Positions 44,914 to 53,620 of a stretch of DNA of 64,000 nt are shown in pieces (positions within the stretch are counted from its first letter, which is position 1; the number at the start of each line of letters is the position of its first letter). Source of the DNA: Taibaiella sp965229095. GTDB taxonomy: Bacteria > Bacteroidota > Bacteroidia > Chitinophagales > Chitinophagaceae. The translations under genes were made by a program, and so were the position numbers. The stretch covers positions 2,046,001-2,110,000 of the forward strand of contig OZ245855.1 of NCBI GenBank assembly GCA_965229095.1, given 5' to 3'. The notes under the pieces are model-generated. The model did no database searches and had not been told where the DNA came from. It worked only from the letters and a program-made list of their open reading frames with translations.

Positions 44914-45509
44914 TCATTGATTTTGAAAAATCAAACGGCCTGGTACCGGCAATCATACAGGATGCCTTAAACAACCGGGTACTGATGCTGGGTTATATGA
45001 ATGCCGAAGCTCTTGCCCAGACAAAGGCCGAAGGCATGGTCACCTTTTACAGTAGGAGCCGGAAAGCGCTCTGGACCAAGGGAGCGACTTCGGGTAATTA
45101 CCTCGAAGTGGTAGACATAACCGTCGATTGCGACCAGGATACTTTACTGATCAAAGTAAAGCCCCTGGGCCCGGCCTGTCATACCGGCGCTACCACCTGC
45201 TTTAAGGAAGAAAGCAGCAAAGGCTTTCTATACCAGTTGGAAAATACGATTGCATCACGCATTACAACAGGCAGCCCCGATTCCTATACCCGTAAATTGT
45301 ACCAAAGCGGCATCAATAAGATGGCGCAAAAGGTAGGAGAAGAGGCGTTGGAGCTGGTGATCGAATCCAAAGACGATGATGCTGCATTATTCCGGAACGA
45401 AGCCGCCGACCTCCTGTACCACTTCCTCATTCTGCTGCAGGCCAAAGGACACGACCTGGAAGCTATAGAACAAGTATTGCAGGAGCGTCACCTCAAAAGC
45501 AAGGGCTGA
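44910..45509 (+). CDS. hisIE: Bifunctional phosphoribosyl-AMP cyclohydrolase / phosphoribosyl-ATP pyrophosphohydrolase
   Basis: This 199-residue fusion carries out steps two and three of histidine synthesis. The HisI part (about residues 1-105) has VLMLGYMNAEAL, FYSRSRKALWTKG and the metal-binding Cys/His in DCDQDTLLIKV and PACHTGATTCF. The HisE part (about 112-199) has YTRKLYQSGINKMAQKVGEE and NEAADLLYHFLILL. It is the last gene of the operon; 95 bases with an inverted repeat separate it from the next gene. Confidence 0.96.
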   Translation: MIIDFEKSNGLVPAIIQDALNNRVLMLGYMNAEALAQTKAEGMVTFYSRSRKALWTKGATSGNYLEVVDITVDCDQDTLLIKVKPLGPACHTGATTCFKEESSKGFLYQLENTIASRITTGSPDSYTRKLYQSGINKMAQKVGEEALELVIESKDDDAALFRNEAADLLYHFLILLQAKGHDLEAIEQVLQERHLKSKG

Positions 45510-45553
45510 GGGACATATAGCGCTTAAAGCGATCTGGATAACTTTTTCCGTTC

Positions 45554-45590
45554 TTTTTACGGCGGTATGGTATCTTTACCGCCGTAAAAA
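45554..45590 (+). promoter_or_regulatory. Perfect 14-bp inverted repeat upstream of the arginase-family gene
   Basis: TTTTTACGGCGGTA (45554-45567) and TACCGCCGTAAAAA (45577-45590) flank a nine-base centre and end 14 bases before ATG 45605. TATCTTTA (45571-45578), close to the -7 box, lies at the centre. It could be the his operon terminator in reverse layout, a 5' UTR hairpin over the ribosome-binding region, or an operator across a promoter. Confidence 0.6.
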
Positions 45591-45604
45591 ACAACCGGAT
45601 TTTC

Positions 45605-46738
45605 ATGAACGATTTACATTCGTTTTTTGCTGCAAAACATTTTGCAGAATTGCCCCATAATGATGCGCAGCATGCCCTGCAGATCGGCAAACGCATTTTG
45701 CCCATTACAGAATACAACAGCGACTGGAGCGAAGCCGATATCGTATTGATAGGCTGCGGCGAGCAGAGAGGTACCGGTATAGATGCAGCCTGGAGCCATA
45801 GCCCCGATGCCGTAAGAGAAGAATTGTACCGTATGTACGACTGGCATACCTCGGTTAAGGTAGCCGACATGGGTAATATACGTGAAGGAGCAACGCCCGG
45901 TGATACCCGCGCGGCTTTGCGTACCGTATTGCAGGAAGTGGAAGCGGCAGGCAAGATAGCTATAGTGATCGGTGGTTCCCACGACCTTACCCTGCAGCAA
46001 TATGATGTATTCAAAAAAGCCGAAAAGACCATCAACGCTTCCGTGGTGGATATGCTGATCGACCTCGAAGAAACAGAAGGGATAAGCGATACCGGCTTCT
46101 TGATGGATATGCTTACCGAACAGCCCAATTTCGTACGCCACTTCAGTCACCTGGGTTTCCAGAGCTATTATGTAAATCCCAATATGCTCGAAACCCTGGA
46201 TAAACTGCGTTTCGACTGTTTCCGCCTGGGCAGGGTAAGGGAAAACATAGAAGAAATGGAACCGGTATTGCGCAGTTGCGATATGCTGAGCATCGATATG
46301 AATGCCGTAAGGTCCTGCGATGCGCCCTTTCTCAAAAACGGCTCTCCCAACGGCTTCTTCGGCGATGAGATATGCCAACTGGCCCGCTATGCCGGGATGA
46401 GCGACCAACTGTCTTCTTTCGGCATCTATGGCTACCAGGCCGAACTGGACAAGAACAAGCAAGGCGCCAAGCTGATCGCGCAGATGCTCTGGTATTTTGC
46501 CGATGGTTACTTCATCCGCAAGAACGAGGCCAGCCTCAGCAACCGTGACGAATTTGTAGAATACAATATAGCCCTTACCGGCAACGATACCTTGTTCCTG
46601 AAAAGCAAAAAGACCAACCGCTGGTGGATGCAATTGCCCGATGGTACCTTCACGCCCTGCAGTTATAATGACTATCTGACTGCCGGTAATAATGAAATAC
46701 CGGAACGATGGTTCCGCGAACAGGAAAGAATCGTTTAA
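45605..46738 (+). CDS. Arginase/formimidoylglutamase-family protein, metal site degenerate
   Basis: This 377-residue protein has the ureohydrolase fold signatures in order: IGCGEQRGTGIDAAWSHSPD, IAIVIGGSHDLTLQQYD (first metal motif kept), VVDMLIDLEETEG and MLSIDMNAVRSCDAPF. In active relatives the second motif is DAHxD and the third SxDxDxxDP. Here the second reads DMLID and the third SIDMNAVRS, so several Asp/His ligands of the manganese pair are gone. SPNGFFGDEICQLARYAGMS is typical of a Bacteroidota subgroup labelled formimidoylglutamase. Catalysis by the usual mechanism is doubtful. Its place after the his operon is noted, but formimidoylglutamase belongs to histidine breakdown. Confidence 0.8.
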   Translation: MNDLHSFFAAKHFAELPHNDAQHALQIGKRILPITEYNSDWSEADIVLIGCGEQRGTGIDAAWSHSPDAVREELYRMYDWHTSVKVADMGNIREGATPGDTRAALRTVLQEVEAAGKIAIVIGGSHDLTLQQYDVFKKAEKTINASVVDMLIDLEETEGISDTGFLMDMLTEQPNFVRHFSHLGFQSYYVNPNMLETLDKLRFDCFRLGRVRENIEEMEPVLRSCDMLSIDMNAVRSCDAPFLKNGSPNGFFGDEICQLARYAGMSDQLSSFGIYGYQAELDKNKQGAKLIAQMLWYFADGYFIRKNEASLSNRDEFVEYNIALTGNDTLFLKSKKTNRWWMQLPDGTFTPCSYNDYLTAGNNEIPERWFREQERIV

Positions 46739-46747
46739 ATTTCCGGG

Positions 46748-46785
46748 AACCACGGCTTTTAATATGGCCGTGGTTCTTTATTTTT
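46748..46785 (+). terminator. Rho-independent terminator after the arginase-family gene
   Basis: AACCACGGC (46748-46756) pairs with GCCGTGGTT (46767-46775) around a ten-base loop, followed by CTTTATTTTT. It begins nine bases after the stop. Confidence 0.88.
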
Positions 46786-46786
46786 G
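46779..46786 (+). promoter_or_regulatory. Predicted -7 box overlapping the terminator T-run
   Basis: TATTTTTG fits TAnnTTTG and lies in the T-run of the preceding terminator. Transcription from about 46793 fits a TTG start at 46826 for the ABC protein, not the earlier TTG at 46784. The -33 box is not clear. Confidence 0.45.
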
Positions 46787-46825
46787 TTCTGCGGCAAAAG
46801 CCAGACCACGCCTGCGTTATCGGTA

Positions 46826-48484
46826 TTGAAAAAGATCATCCAACAAGCCATTGCGGTATTAAGCAGCCGGGAACGGAAGCAACTGGGGCGGCTCAGCCTG
46901 CTGCAAGCCTTTATCAGCATGGCCGACATCGCGTCCCTGGTGCTGCTGATCTTTATCATACAACTGTACACCGGACCGGAGCAAAGCCAGGCAAAAGGTA
47001 TCGCAGGCGACCTGTTACGGGTTCATTATCTCTTGCCCATCCTGTTGTTCCTGCTGCTGTTCCTCGTTAAAAACACCCTGGCTTATATCGCCGTAAAGCT
47101 GCAGTACAACTATGTGTACCAGGTGGCTTCCAGGCTCTCACTGGCCAACCTGCGGCAATACCTCGACAGCAATTATACCGACTATACCCATATCGATGCT
47201 TCAGTATCCATTAACCGCATCAGTAACCTCCCTGTACAGTTTGCCCATTATGTATTAGCGGGCATGCAACAACTGTTTACCGAAATTACGGTAACACTTA
47301 TCGCGGTGATCGCTATCCTTGTTTTCCAGGCTAAGCTATTCTTATTGTTATTGCTGGTAATCGTACCACCGGTACTGATCGCCGCTTTTATTACCAGGAA
47401 GAAGCTAAGAACGGCACGTTCGGAAGTAAAGGACAATGCGGAGAAAACCACCCAATACCTGCAGGAAGCGCTTTACGGCTATGTGGAAAGTAATATCCTG
47501 GGGAAAAAAGATTTTTTCAGCACCCGCTACAGCCGCCACCAGAAAAGGCTGAATGACTTTCTGGCCCGCTTGCAGATTACCCAGGCGCTGCCTTCCCGCT
47601 TCGTGGAAGTATTTGCCGTGATTGGCCTATTGCTGCTCATCATCGTGAATAAATACGCCGGGCAGGCCACCACACAGATCGTCAACATAGGCGCCTTTAT
47701 GGCTGCTGCTTATAAGATCATCCCGGGCATTACACGTATCGCATCCCTCAGCGGACAGATCAGGACTTATGCTTTTACCTTAAATGATATCCAGCCGGAA
47801 AAAGAAGGAGCCACAACACCTTATAACCATATCCGGGAGCATATTACAGCCTTATCATTCCGGGATGTTTCCTTTGCCTATAAGGATACGCCCATTTTGC
47901 AGCAATTCAACCTGGAATTAGGATCGGGAGACTTCCTGGGTATTTCTTCTTCTTCGGGTAAAGGCAAAACTACCTTGATCCATTTGCTGCTGGGCTTCCT
48001 GCAACAACAGGAAGGGCAGATAACGATCAACGAGGTAACCCTGAGTGCATCGGAACGAAAGCAGTTCTGGCCCAACATCACTTATGTCAAGCAACAGCAT
48101 TTCCTGATCCACGACACGATCCTGCGCAACATAACGCTCGAGGAAGAAGGCTTTGATGCGCAAAGACTGCAAACCGCGCTCCGGGCATCGGGCCTGGAAC
48201 CCTTCCTGCAAGCCTTTCCCGAAGGTATTCAAAAGGTGATCTCCGATAGTGGTAAAAACATAAGCGGCGGGCAACGGCAGCGTATTGCGCTGGCCAGGGC
48301 CTTGTACCGCGACGCCGATGTGCTTCTGCTGGACGAGCCTTTCAGCGAGCTGGATCAGGCATCGGAACAGGATATTTTGAAATACCTGCAAAGCCTTGCC
48401 ACTTCGGGCAAGATCGTGATCCTGATCACCCATAACCCTTCCAGTCTTTCTTATTGTTCCAAAACCGTTTCGGTACATGCCTGA
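46826..48484 (+). CDS. ABC exporter, fused membrane and ATPase domains (flippase-like)
   Basis: This 552-residue half-transporter has about six N-terminal helices (LVLLIFIIQLY, LLPILLFLLLFLVKNTLAYI, ITVTLIAVIAILVFQAKLF). The ATPase domain has SSSGKGKTTL, ISGGQRQRIALARAL and LLLDEPFSELD. The first Gly of the Walker A loop is Ser, which is unusual. No ATG lies ahead of the first helices, so TTG 46826 (reading MKKIIQQ) is the probable start. The next gene, a GT4 glycosyltransferase, overlaps its end by eight bases. A PglK/MsbA-like role in flipping a lipid-linked glycan is inferred from that pairing. Confidence 0.83.
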   Translation: MKKIIQQAIAVLSSRERKQLGRLSLLQAFISMADIASLVLLIFIIQLYTGPEQSQAKGIAGDLLRVHYLLPILLFLLLFLVKNTLAYIAVKLQYNYVYQVASRLSLANLRQYLDSNYTDYTHIDASVSINRISNLPVQFAHYVLAGMQQLFTEITVTLIAVIAILVFQAKLFLLLLLVIVPPVLIAAFITRKKLRTARSEVKDNAEKTTQYLQEALYGYVESNILGKKDFFSTRYSRHQKRLNDFLARLQITQALPSRFVEVFAVIGLLLLIIVNKYAGQATTQIVNIGAFMAAAYKIIPGITRIASLSGQIRTYAFTLNDIQPEKEGATTPYNHIREHITALSFRDVSFAYKDTPILQQFNLELGSGDFLGISSSSGKGKTTLIHLLLGFLQQQEGQITINEVTLSASERKQFWPNITYVKQQHFLIHDTILRNITLEEEGFDAQRLQTALRASGLEPFLQAFPEGIQKVISDSGKNISGGQRQRIALARALYRDADVLLLDEPFSELDQASEQDILKYLQSLATSGKIVILITHNPSSLSYCSKTVSVHA

Positions 48485-49544
48485 TACAGCCAAAGCACTG
48501 GTGATCCTGAGTCCTGCTTTCGCCGCCAGCGAAACCGACAGCGCCCTGCCCTCGCAGGAGATCCTGGTGCGCACCTTTAACCGGCTATATCCTTCTTTAA
48601 AGATAGTGGTGCTTACCTTTCATTACCCGGTGCGGCAGGAGCAGACTTACACCTGGCATGGCAATAAGATCATCACCACCGGTAATGACAGGAAAGGCAA
48701 GCTGCATAGTCTTTTGCGCTGGCAAAAAGTATGGCAGCAGTTGGCACGGCTTCACAAAACCTATGAGTTGATCGGCATCTTTAGCTTTTTCTGTTCCGAA
48801 TGTGCCTTCATCGGTCATTATTTTGCCCACAGGCATAGCCTTATCCATAAGATATGGGTATTGGGGCAGGATGCCCGGGCCGGTAACCCGCAGGTACGCA
48901 GGATAAAGCCACAGCCCGAAGAGCTGGTCGTAATCTCCGATTTTCTGCAAAGGGAATTTGAACGCAATCATCATATCCGGCCCGCTTATGTCATTCCGAT
49001 CGGGCTGGACACCACGCTCTTCCCGCCTGCTCCCGGCAGCAAGGACATCGATTTGCTGGCCGCAGGTTCACTGATCCCATTAAAGCAATACGACCAGTTT
49101 GTTGCGGTCACCCAACAAGTAGCGGCCCGACATCCCGGCCTTACTTCGGTATTGTTGGGTAATGGCCCCGAAGAAGCATCGTTAAAGCGACAGATTGCCG
49201 AAGCGGGCATAGCACAACAGATCCGTATGCCAGGCAAGCAAACCCATGCAGACACCCTGGCCTATATGCAACGCAGCAGGATATTCCTGCATACCTCCGC
49301 TTACGAGGGCCTGGGCATGGTATGCCTGGAAGCCTTGTATGCCGGTGCGCAGGTCATCAGCTTTTGTAAACCACTGGATGTGCCTATCGATCACTGGCAT
49401 ATCGTCAGCAACAAAGAAGAAATGACTGCTAAGGCCCTGGAACTCTTGCAGGGCGGGCTTCGGGGAAGGCCGGGCACCCTGCCCTACGCTATGGAAGATA
49501 CCGCGATAAGACTGATGCAGTTGTTCCGCTATGAAGAGCGGTAA
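48477..49544 (+). CDS. GT4 family glycosyltransferase
   Basis: This 355-residue GT-B enzyme transfers a sugar from a nucleotide-sugar donor, probably in surface glycan synthesis. It has the C-terminal Rossmann pattern of family 4: YVIPIGLDTTLFPPAPGSKD, LAAGSLIPLKQYDQF and VLLGNGPEEASLKRQIAEAG. It then has the donor-binding HTSAYEGLGMVCLEALYAG, which contains the E-x7-E element in EGLGMVCLE. It starts inside the end of the ABC transporter gene, so the two are translated together. Its stop is six bases from the convergent gene's stop, with no hairpin between. Donor and acceptor are unknown. Confidence 0.88.
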   Translation: MPDTAKALVILSPAFAASETDSALPSQEILVRTFNRLYPSLKIVVLTFHYPVRQEQTYTWHGNKIITTGNDRKGKLHSLLRWQKVWQQLARLHKTYELIGIFSFFCSECAFIGHYFAHRHSLIHKIWVLGQDARAGNPQVRRIKPQPEELVVISDFLQREFERNHHIRPAYVIPIGLDTTLFPPAPGSKDIDLLAAGSLIPLKQYDQFVAVTQQVAARHPGLTSVLLGNGPEEASLKRQIAEAGIAQQIRMPGKQTHADTLAYMQRSRIFLHTSAYEGLGMVCLEALYAGAQVISFCKPLDVPIDHWHIVSNKEEMTAKALELLQGGLRGRPGTLPYAMEDTAIRLMQLFRYEER

Positions 49545-49550
49545 AACGTA

Positions 49551-51080
49551 TCATTCGCTGATCCGGTACAAGTACAGGTTGCTCCATTTTTCGATAGCCC
49601 CTTCGATCCTGGCCACTTCCTGCACCTTAAAGGTATGGAACACCTTCGCATCGGCACTGCGTACAATATCCGGCGGCGAAGCCGAAAAAAAGTACAGCTC
49701 CTCTAGGCCTTCTTTTTGGAACAGATGGCGGACACCCTCATCATAACGTGCCGGCTTTTGATTCATAGCCACCATACGAGGTCCCCACATAATAAAGCTT
49801 TCCTCCTGCTCCAGGTCCAGGCAGTAATAAGGCCGGTCGGTATAAGCAACGCCGGCGATCAGTGCCCAATACTCCGTCACCACCTTTTTGCCAGGCGGTA
49901 CCTTAGCCAGCAGCTCTTTGATGCGGTAAAAATTGGAAAAGGGAAGACGGATGTCTTTGACCACGATGAAAGCACCGGCGATCAATTGAAGCACCAGGAG
50001 CATATTCAGGATCCTGTTCTTCTTCCGGGACGAGGGACCATCTGCACCATGCAACCAGTAAGCCACAATAAAGCCTATAAAAACAAAGCCCGCATAGCGT
50101 TGCGTTCCCAATGGATACACAAGACCGGCGATAAAGATACCCACGGCTGTAGCGATAAACAGCGCCTGTGTCTTCCGGTTACCTTGCAGCAGGTAAAGCC
50201 CCAGCAGCATAAAGCCCAATGCCAGCAAGGGGCTTACTACCTTCATGACCTTGTATTGTGCATTCAGCTCCATGATGCACTGGCGGTTCCAGAAATTGTA
50301 CTCCCACCAGGCCGGCATAGGCACGAAGGCCCGTAAAGGTGCCTGTATATCGATCAGCAAACGGTCTTTCGACCATCGGTGCAGCGAAGAAGCAATGCTG
50401 AGATCAGTATCGGCAGGCGGGAAAATAAAACCGACGGCAGGCAGGAAAATAAGGATACCCAGCAATACATGGATAGCTACGGTAGACCGTTTCTTCTTTT
50501 GCTCCGCTAAACACATTAAGAAATAGAGATGCAGACCACCGGCCAGCACCAGGGCCAGCAAATGTGTGTTGCTCATTACCAGCAACAGTGCATAGTACAA
50601 GAGCAGCTTGTATTTGAATTCCTTTTTAAGCATAAGGCAAATAAGAAAACAGGCCAGGATACCTATGGCATAATTACGGCTCAGCACGGCATATTCATAC
50701 AGGAAGTAGTAACCGAAGGGAAGCAATACTTTAGTAAGTACAGGTAAAGGCGAATAAAAAAGAAGGAGCGCAACCACCGATACCGCTATAACAAGGTGTA
50801 CCACCTGCATCCATACCGGATCATGGCTGCATTGGGCTATTGTCCATAGCATCATATACCATACCGGCGGATGCCCTTCGTATTTCTTATGGTACAACAG
50901 ATCACCCAGGCTGTTGCTGTTTTTGGCCATATTCCAACTGTGCAGCTCGTCGCCCCATAGCTCATGATGGCACATGGTATAGCCGGCTATAACCAGGTAC
51001 AGGCCCAGCACGATCCAGAGGAAATACTTGTTACGAAGAGAAAGCCTTGAAGTAGAAAAATCTTGTGTAAAGCTGTTCAT
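49551..51080 (-). CDS. Polytopic membrane glycosyltransferase-like protein
   Basis: This 509-residue membrane protein has about eleven helices. The first outer loop has HHELWGDELHSWNMAKNSNS, an acidic GT-C type motif, followed by KKYEGHPPVWYMMLWTIAQC. The soluble C-terminal 120 residues (VVTEYWALIAGVAYTDRPYY) are of the kind seen in GT39-like and 'dolichyl-mannose' protein families. It probably glycosylates a lipid or surface molecule from a lipid-linked donor. It is a single gene with its own predicted minus-strand promoter, convergent to the GT4 gene. Confidence 0.8.
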   Translation of the reverse strand: MNSFTQDFSTSRLSLRNKYFLWIVLGLYLVIAGYTMCHHELWGDELHSWNMAKNSNSLGDLLYHKKYEGHPPVWYMMLWTIAQCSHDPVWMQVVHLVIAVSVVALLLFYSPLPVLTKVLLPFGYYFLYEYAVLSRNYAIGILACFLICLMLKKEFKYKLLLYYALLLVMSNTHLLALVLAGGLHLYFLMCLAEQKKKRSTVAIHVLLGILIFLPAVGFIFPPADTDLSIASSLHRWSKDRLLIDIQAPLRAFVPMPAWWEYNFWNRQCIMELNAQYKVMKVVSPLLALGFMLLGLYLLQGNRKTQALFIATAVGIFIAGLVYPLGTQRYAGFVFIGFIVAYWLHGADGPSSRKKNRILNMLLVLQLIAGAFIVVKDIRLPFSNFYRIKELLAKVPPGKKVVTEYWALIAGVAYTDRPYYCLDLEQEESFIMWGPRMVAMNQKPARYDEGVRHLFQKEGLEELYFFSASPPDIVRSADAKVFHTFKVQEVARIEGAIEKWSNLYLYRISE

Positions 51081-51441
51081 GCAGGGTCTGCGATTAATAG
51101 ATCAGTGCTTCTTTTATTGCTGCGCTTAATGGTTCTTATAAAGACAGTCCAACCCGGCAAAAGGACTATTCCTGCTTCCGTCAACAAATATAAGTTTTGG
51201 TTGCCTTCCGTACAATCATAATTCATTCAAATGAAAATGGTCTTAAAGACAGCGATGCAAAGTAGCGTTTCCGTTATCTGTACAGTTACATCTACCTCCG
51301 GATAGGCAAAAAAATCAGGGACTGCAATAAGATAGGGTAACTAATACATTATAACCTCTTTTTTACAAAAAAATATTATAGCCGTAACAACAAATAAGTA
51401 AATTCGTACTAATATTTATTTTTAAAATTCAAAAACTAAAA
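51081..51441. other. Divergent intergenic region of 361 bases
   Basis: This lies between divergent genes and contains one good minus-strand promoter (51185-51215). The right half, from about 51360, is very A/T-rich and must hold the promoter of the tail-fibre/tyrosinase set, but no exact TAnnTTTG box was found there. No RNA gene or repeat was recognised. Confidence 0.6.
51185..51215 (-). promoter_or_regulatory. Predicted promoter of the membrane glycosyltransferase gene
   Basis: On the minus strand TTG (51215-51213) and TATATTTG (51192-51185, exact TAnnTTTG) are 20 bases apart. The start point would lie about 98 bases before ATG 51080. Confidence 0.6.
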
Positions 51442-52311
51442 ATGAAAAACCAGACATTCAAAGCCTTAGCGCTTACCACTTTCTGCAGCTTATCCTTGTT
51501 CAGCCCCGTGCTGGCCCAATGGACACCATCCACCACTTCGACTACAACCGACATCAGCAGGACCGGTAAAGTAGGTATCGGCATTTCGGGAACACCTACG
51601 CAGCAACTGGTAGTAGACGACCCTAATGGCTATGGCGCCAAAATAGTAGTGGGCGGTACAGCAGCCATTCCCGCATGGATAACGCCTACCTCCCCCGGCT
51701 CCACTATCGAGATCCAGTCCAAAGGCAGCACCGGCCATTCCAACGTCGGCCTGTTGTCCCATTTAACCGGCAGCGGCCCTACTGCCTCTTACGATTACTT
51801 TGAAATGGTGAATGCCGGTTCGAATATGTTACTGACCTTCTCCCAGAATAAAACAGCTATTCCTTTTACCATACTGACGAGCCCCGATGGACTGGCCAAT
51901 GTCAACTATGCTTTTACTGCCTGGCCCAACGGACAGACAGGGATCGGCATCGACCCGGGTGCATACGCTTTTAAATTTGCCGGCACCAATACCAAATTTG
52001 CAGTAGAAGGCCTTATCAGTTGCCGTGAATTAAAGGTACTACCTACCGGCACACCCTGGCCCGATTATGTTTTTGCCGATAATTACAAGCTTCGTCCCTT
52101 GAGCGATGTAGCACAGTTCATTAGTATCAACAAGCACCTGCCCCAACTGCCCAGCGCAGCCGTGATGGAAAAAGAAGGCGTGCCCCTGGGCAAGACACAA
52201 CAACAGATCGTTGAAGCCCTGGAAGAGCTGTACCTGCATGTGATCGAAATAGAAAAAGAAAACAAAGAACTGAAAAAAGAAGTAGCACAGCTTAAAAACA
52301 AGACCCTATGA
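51442..52311 (+). CDS. Secreted tail-fibre-like protein with C-terminal coiled coil
   Basis: This 289-residue protein has a signal peptide (cleavage near VLAQ). It then has GKVGIGISGTPTQQLVVDDP, a variant of the GIGTTTPxxKLxV motif of Bacteroidota tail-fibre-like proteins. The conserved C-terminal module WPDYVFADNYKLRPLSDVAQ continues to PQLPSAAVMEKEGVPLGK and ends in a coiled coil (IEIEKENKELKKEVAQLKNK) that probably trimerises. Similar C-terminal modules are widespread in Chitinophagaceae surface proteins. Its stop overlaps the tyrosinase ATG by four bases, so the two may form a surface complex. Confidence 0.8.
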   Translation: MKNQTFKALALTTFCSLSLFSPVLAQWTPSTTSTTTDISRTGKVGIGISGTPTQQLVVDDPNGYGAKIVVGGTAAIPAWITPTSPGSTIEIQSKGSTGHSNVGLLSHLTGSGPTASYDYFEMVNAGSNMLLTFSQNKTAIPFTILTSPDGLANVNYAFTAWPNGQTGIGIDPGAYAFKFAGTNTKFAVEGLISCRELKVLPTGTPWPDYVFADNYKLRPLSDVAQFISINKHLPQLPSAAVMEKEGVPLGKTQQQIVEALEELYLHVIEIEKENKELKKEVAQLKNKTL

Positions 52312-53609
52312 GAAAGATAAAACTCCTCCTATGGTCATTAGTCCTTGCCGGAAGTACGATCCCGGCACAGGCACAGGCCATCCGCAAAAGCTTTCGCGAA
52401 ATGGGCCCGGCAGAACGTACCGATTATAATGATGCCTTACAGCAGTTTTATAATGGCGGCGCCCGCACTTCTACCTTTGCCCCTCCAACTTCCAGCGCTT
52501 TTATTTCCGACTACCCGATCATGCACTGGGAAGCCGGCAATGCTTATAACGGCGATGTACATTCCATACATATGAGCTTGTACTTCCTGCCCTTCCACCG
52601 TACTTTCCTGTTGGATTGGGAAAACCGCCTGAGAAGCTTCAGCAATACAGTCACCGGTCAGAGCTACAACTACCTGGCTGCGCCTTATTGGGACTGGACC
52701 GAAGATGCCGGCAGCTCGACTGCAAGTATAACCAGCAGCTCCCTGCCTTCTTTCTGGGCTTATTCTTTTATACCGGCTGCCAACTTCTCTACCTGGCATT
52801 TCAATTATGTCAGCGGCCTGTATTTTCCCGGAACACCCCGCTCGGTCACCTTTAGCAGGCCTACCACTTTTGGCTCTCCTGCCGTGATCAATTCCGTGGC
52901 CGGCCCTACGGCAGTGAACAACGTACTGTCCAACTCCGCCTTTTACAACTATGGCTCCATGAGCGGCGGCTTCTCGGCAAGCCTGGAACATGGCCCCCAC
53001 GACAACATTCATGGATACATAGGTGGTACGATGGGCGCTTTCTATTCTCCGCTCGACCCGGTTTTCTGGATGCACCACGGCATGGTGGATAAAGTATGGG
53101 ACGACTGGGAAGAGGCGCATACCACCACTTATGGTTCCATCGACCTCATGAACCTGCCCTTTACCACAACCTGGATGGGCATGCCTTCCACCTTTTTCCC
53201 GGCCAACTTACCGGTATATACCACCGAGGCTTGCGCTACAAAGGTAGACGACAGGTACCTGCAATTCAAGGGCAATATGTATGACGTATGGTATGCCTAC
53301 AAAGGCACGGTACTGCTCAACGGCAATAAAGGAACTACCTTTGCGGTTACCAGCGGCGCCACCAAGACCTATCGCTATACCGTTTACAATACCGGCACCA
53401 GCCAGTACGACCAGGGCGAGATGTATATAGGTGATGTGCGCCGTTCCGGCACTTCGGTAGTTACCGATACCAAAGGAGGCTTTAAGGTCAACAATGGCGG
53501 GACCTGCCATTTCAGGGCAGCCAAGGTTATCGACTTCAAGCCGGGCTTCAGCGCCGATGCCGGCAGCACAGTTACTGCCAAAATTATTAACACCCCCAAC
53601 GGGTTCTAA
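52308..53609 (+). CDS. Secreted tyrosinase-family copper protein
   Basis: This 433-residue type 3 copper protein of the tyrosinase/catechol oxidase group oxidises phenols to quinones with oxygen. The signal peptide ends near IPAQAQA. The CuA region has His73, His85, His88 and His97 (LPFHRTFLLDWENRL) plus YWDWTED. The CuB region has HGPHDNIHGY (His231, His235) and DPVFWMHHGMVDKVW (His256, His257). The C-terminal 120 residues are a separate beta domain ending in KVIDFKPGFSADAGSTVTAK, common in Bacteroidota surface proteins. There is no clear T9SS motif. It is translationally coupled to the tail-fibre-like gene and lies 11 bases before a T9SS cargo gene. Confidence 0.88.
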   Translation: MRKIKLLLWSLVLAGSTIPAQAQAIRKSFREMGPAERTDYNDALQQFYNGGARTSTFAPPTSSAFISDYPIMHWEAGNAYNGDVHSIHMSLYFLPFHRTFLLDWENRLRSFSNTVTGQSYNYLAAPYWDWTEDAGSSTASITSSSLPSFWAYSFIPAANFSTWHFNYVSGLYFPGTPRSVTFSRPTTFGSPAVINSVAGPTAVNNVLSNSAFYNYGSMSGGFSASLEHGPHDNIHGYIGGTMGAFYSPLDPVFWMHHGMVDKVWDDWEEAHTTTYGSIDLMNLPFTTTWMGMPSTFFPANLPVYTTEACATKVDDRYLQFKGNMYDVWYAYKGTVLLNGNKGTTFAVTSGATKTYRYTVYNTGTSQYDQGEMYIGDVRRSGTSVVTDTKGGFKVNNGGTCHFRAAKVIDFKPGFSADAGSTVTAKIINTPNGF

Positions 53610-53620
53610 ACATAACTGAA

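Noticed and set aside
45614..46753. Open frame antisense to the arginase-family gene (379 codons)
   Set aside because: The plus-strand frame has family motifs, whereas this one has none and shadow-like composition.
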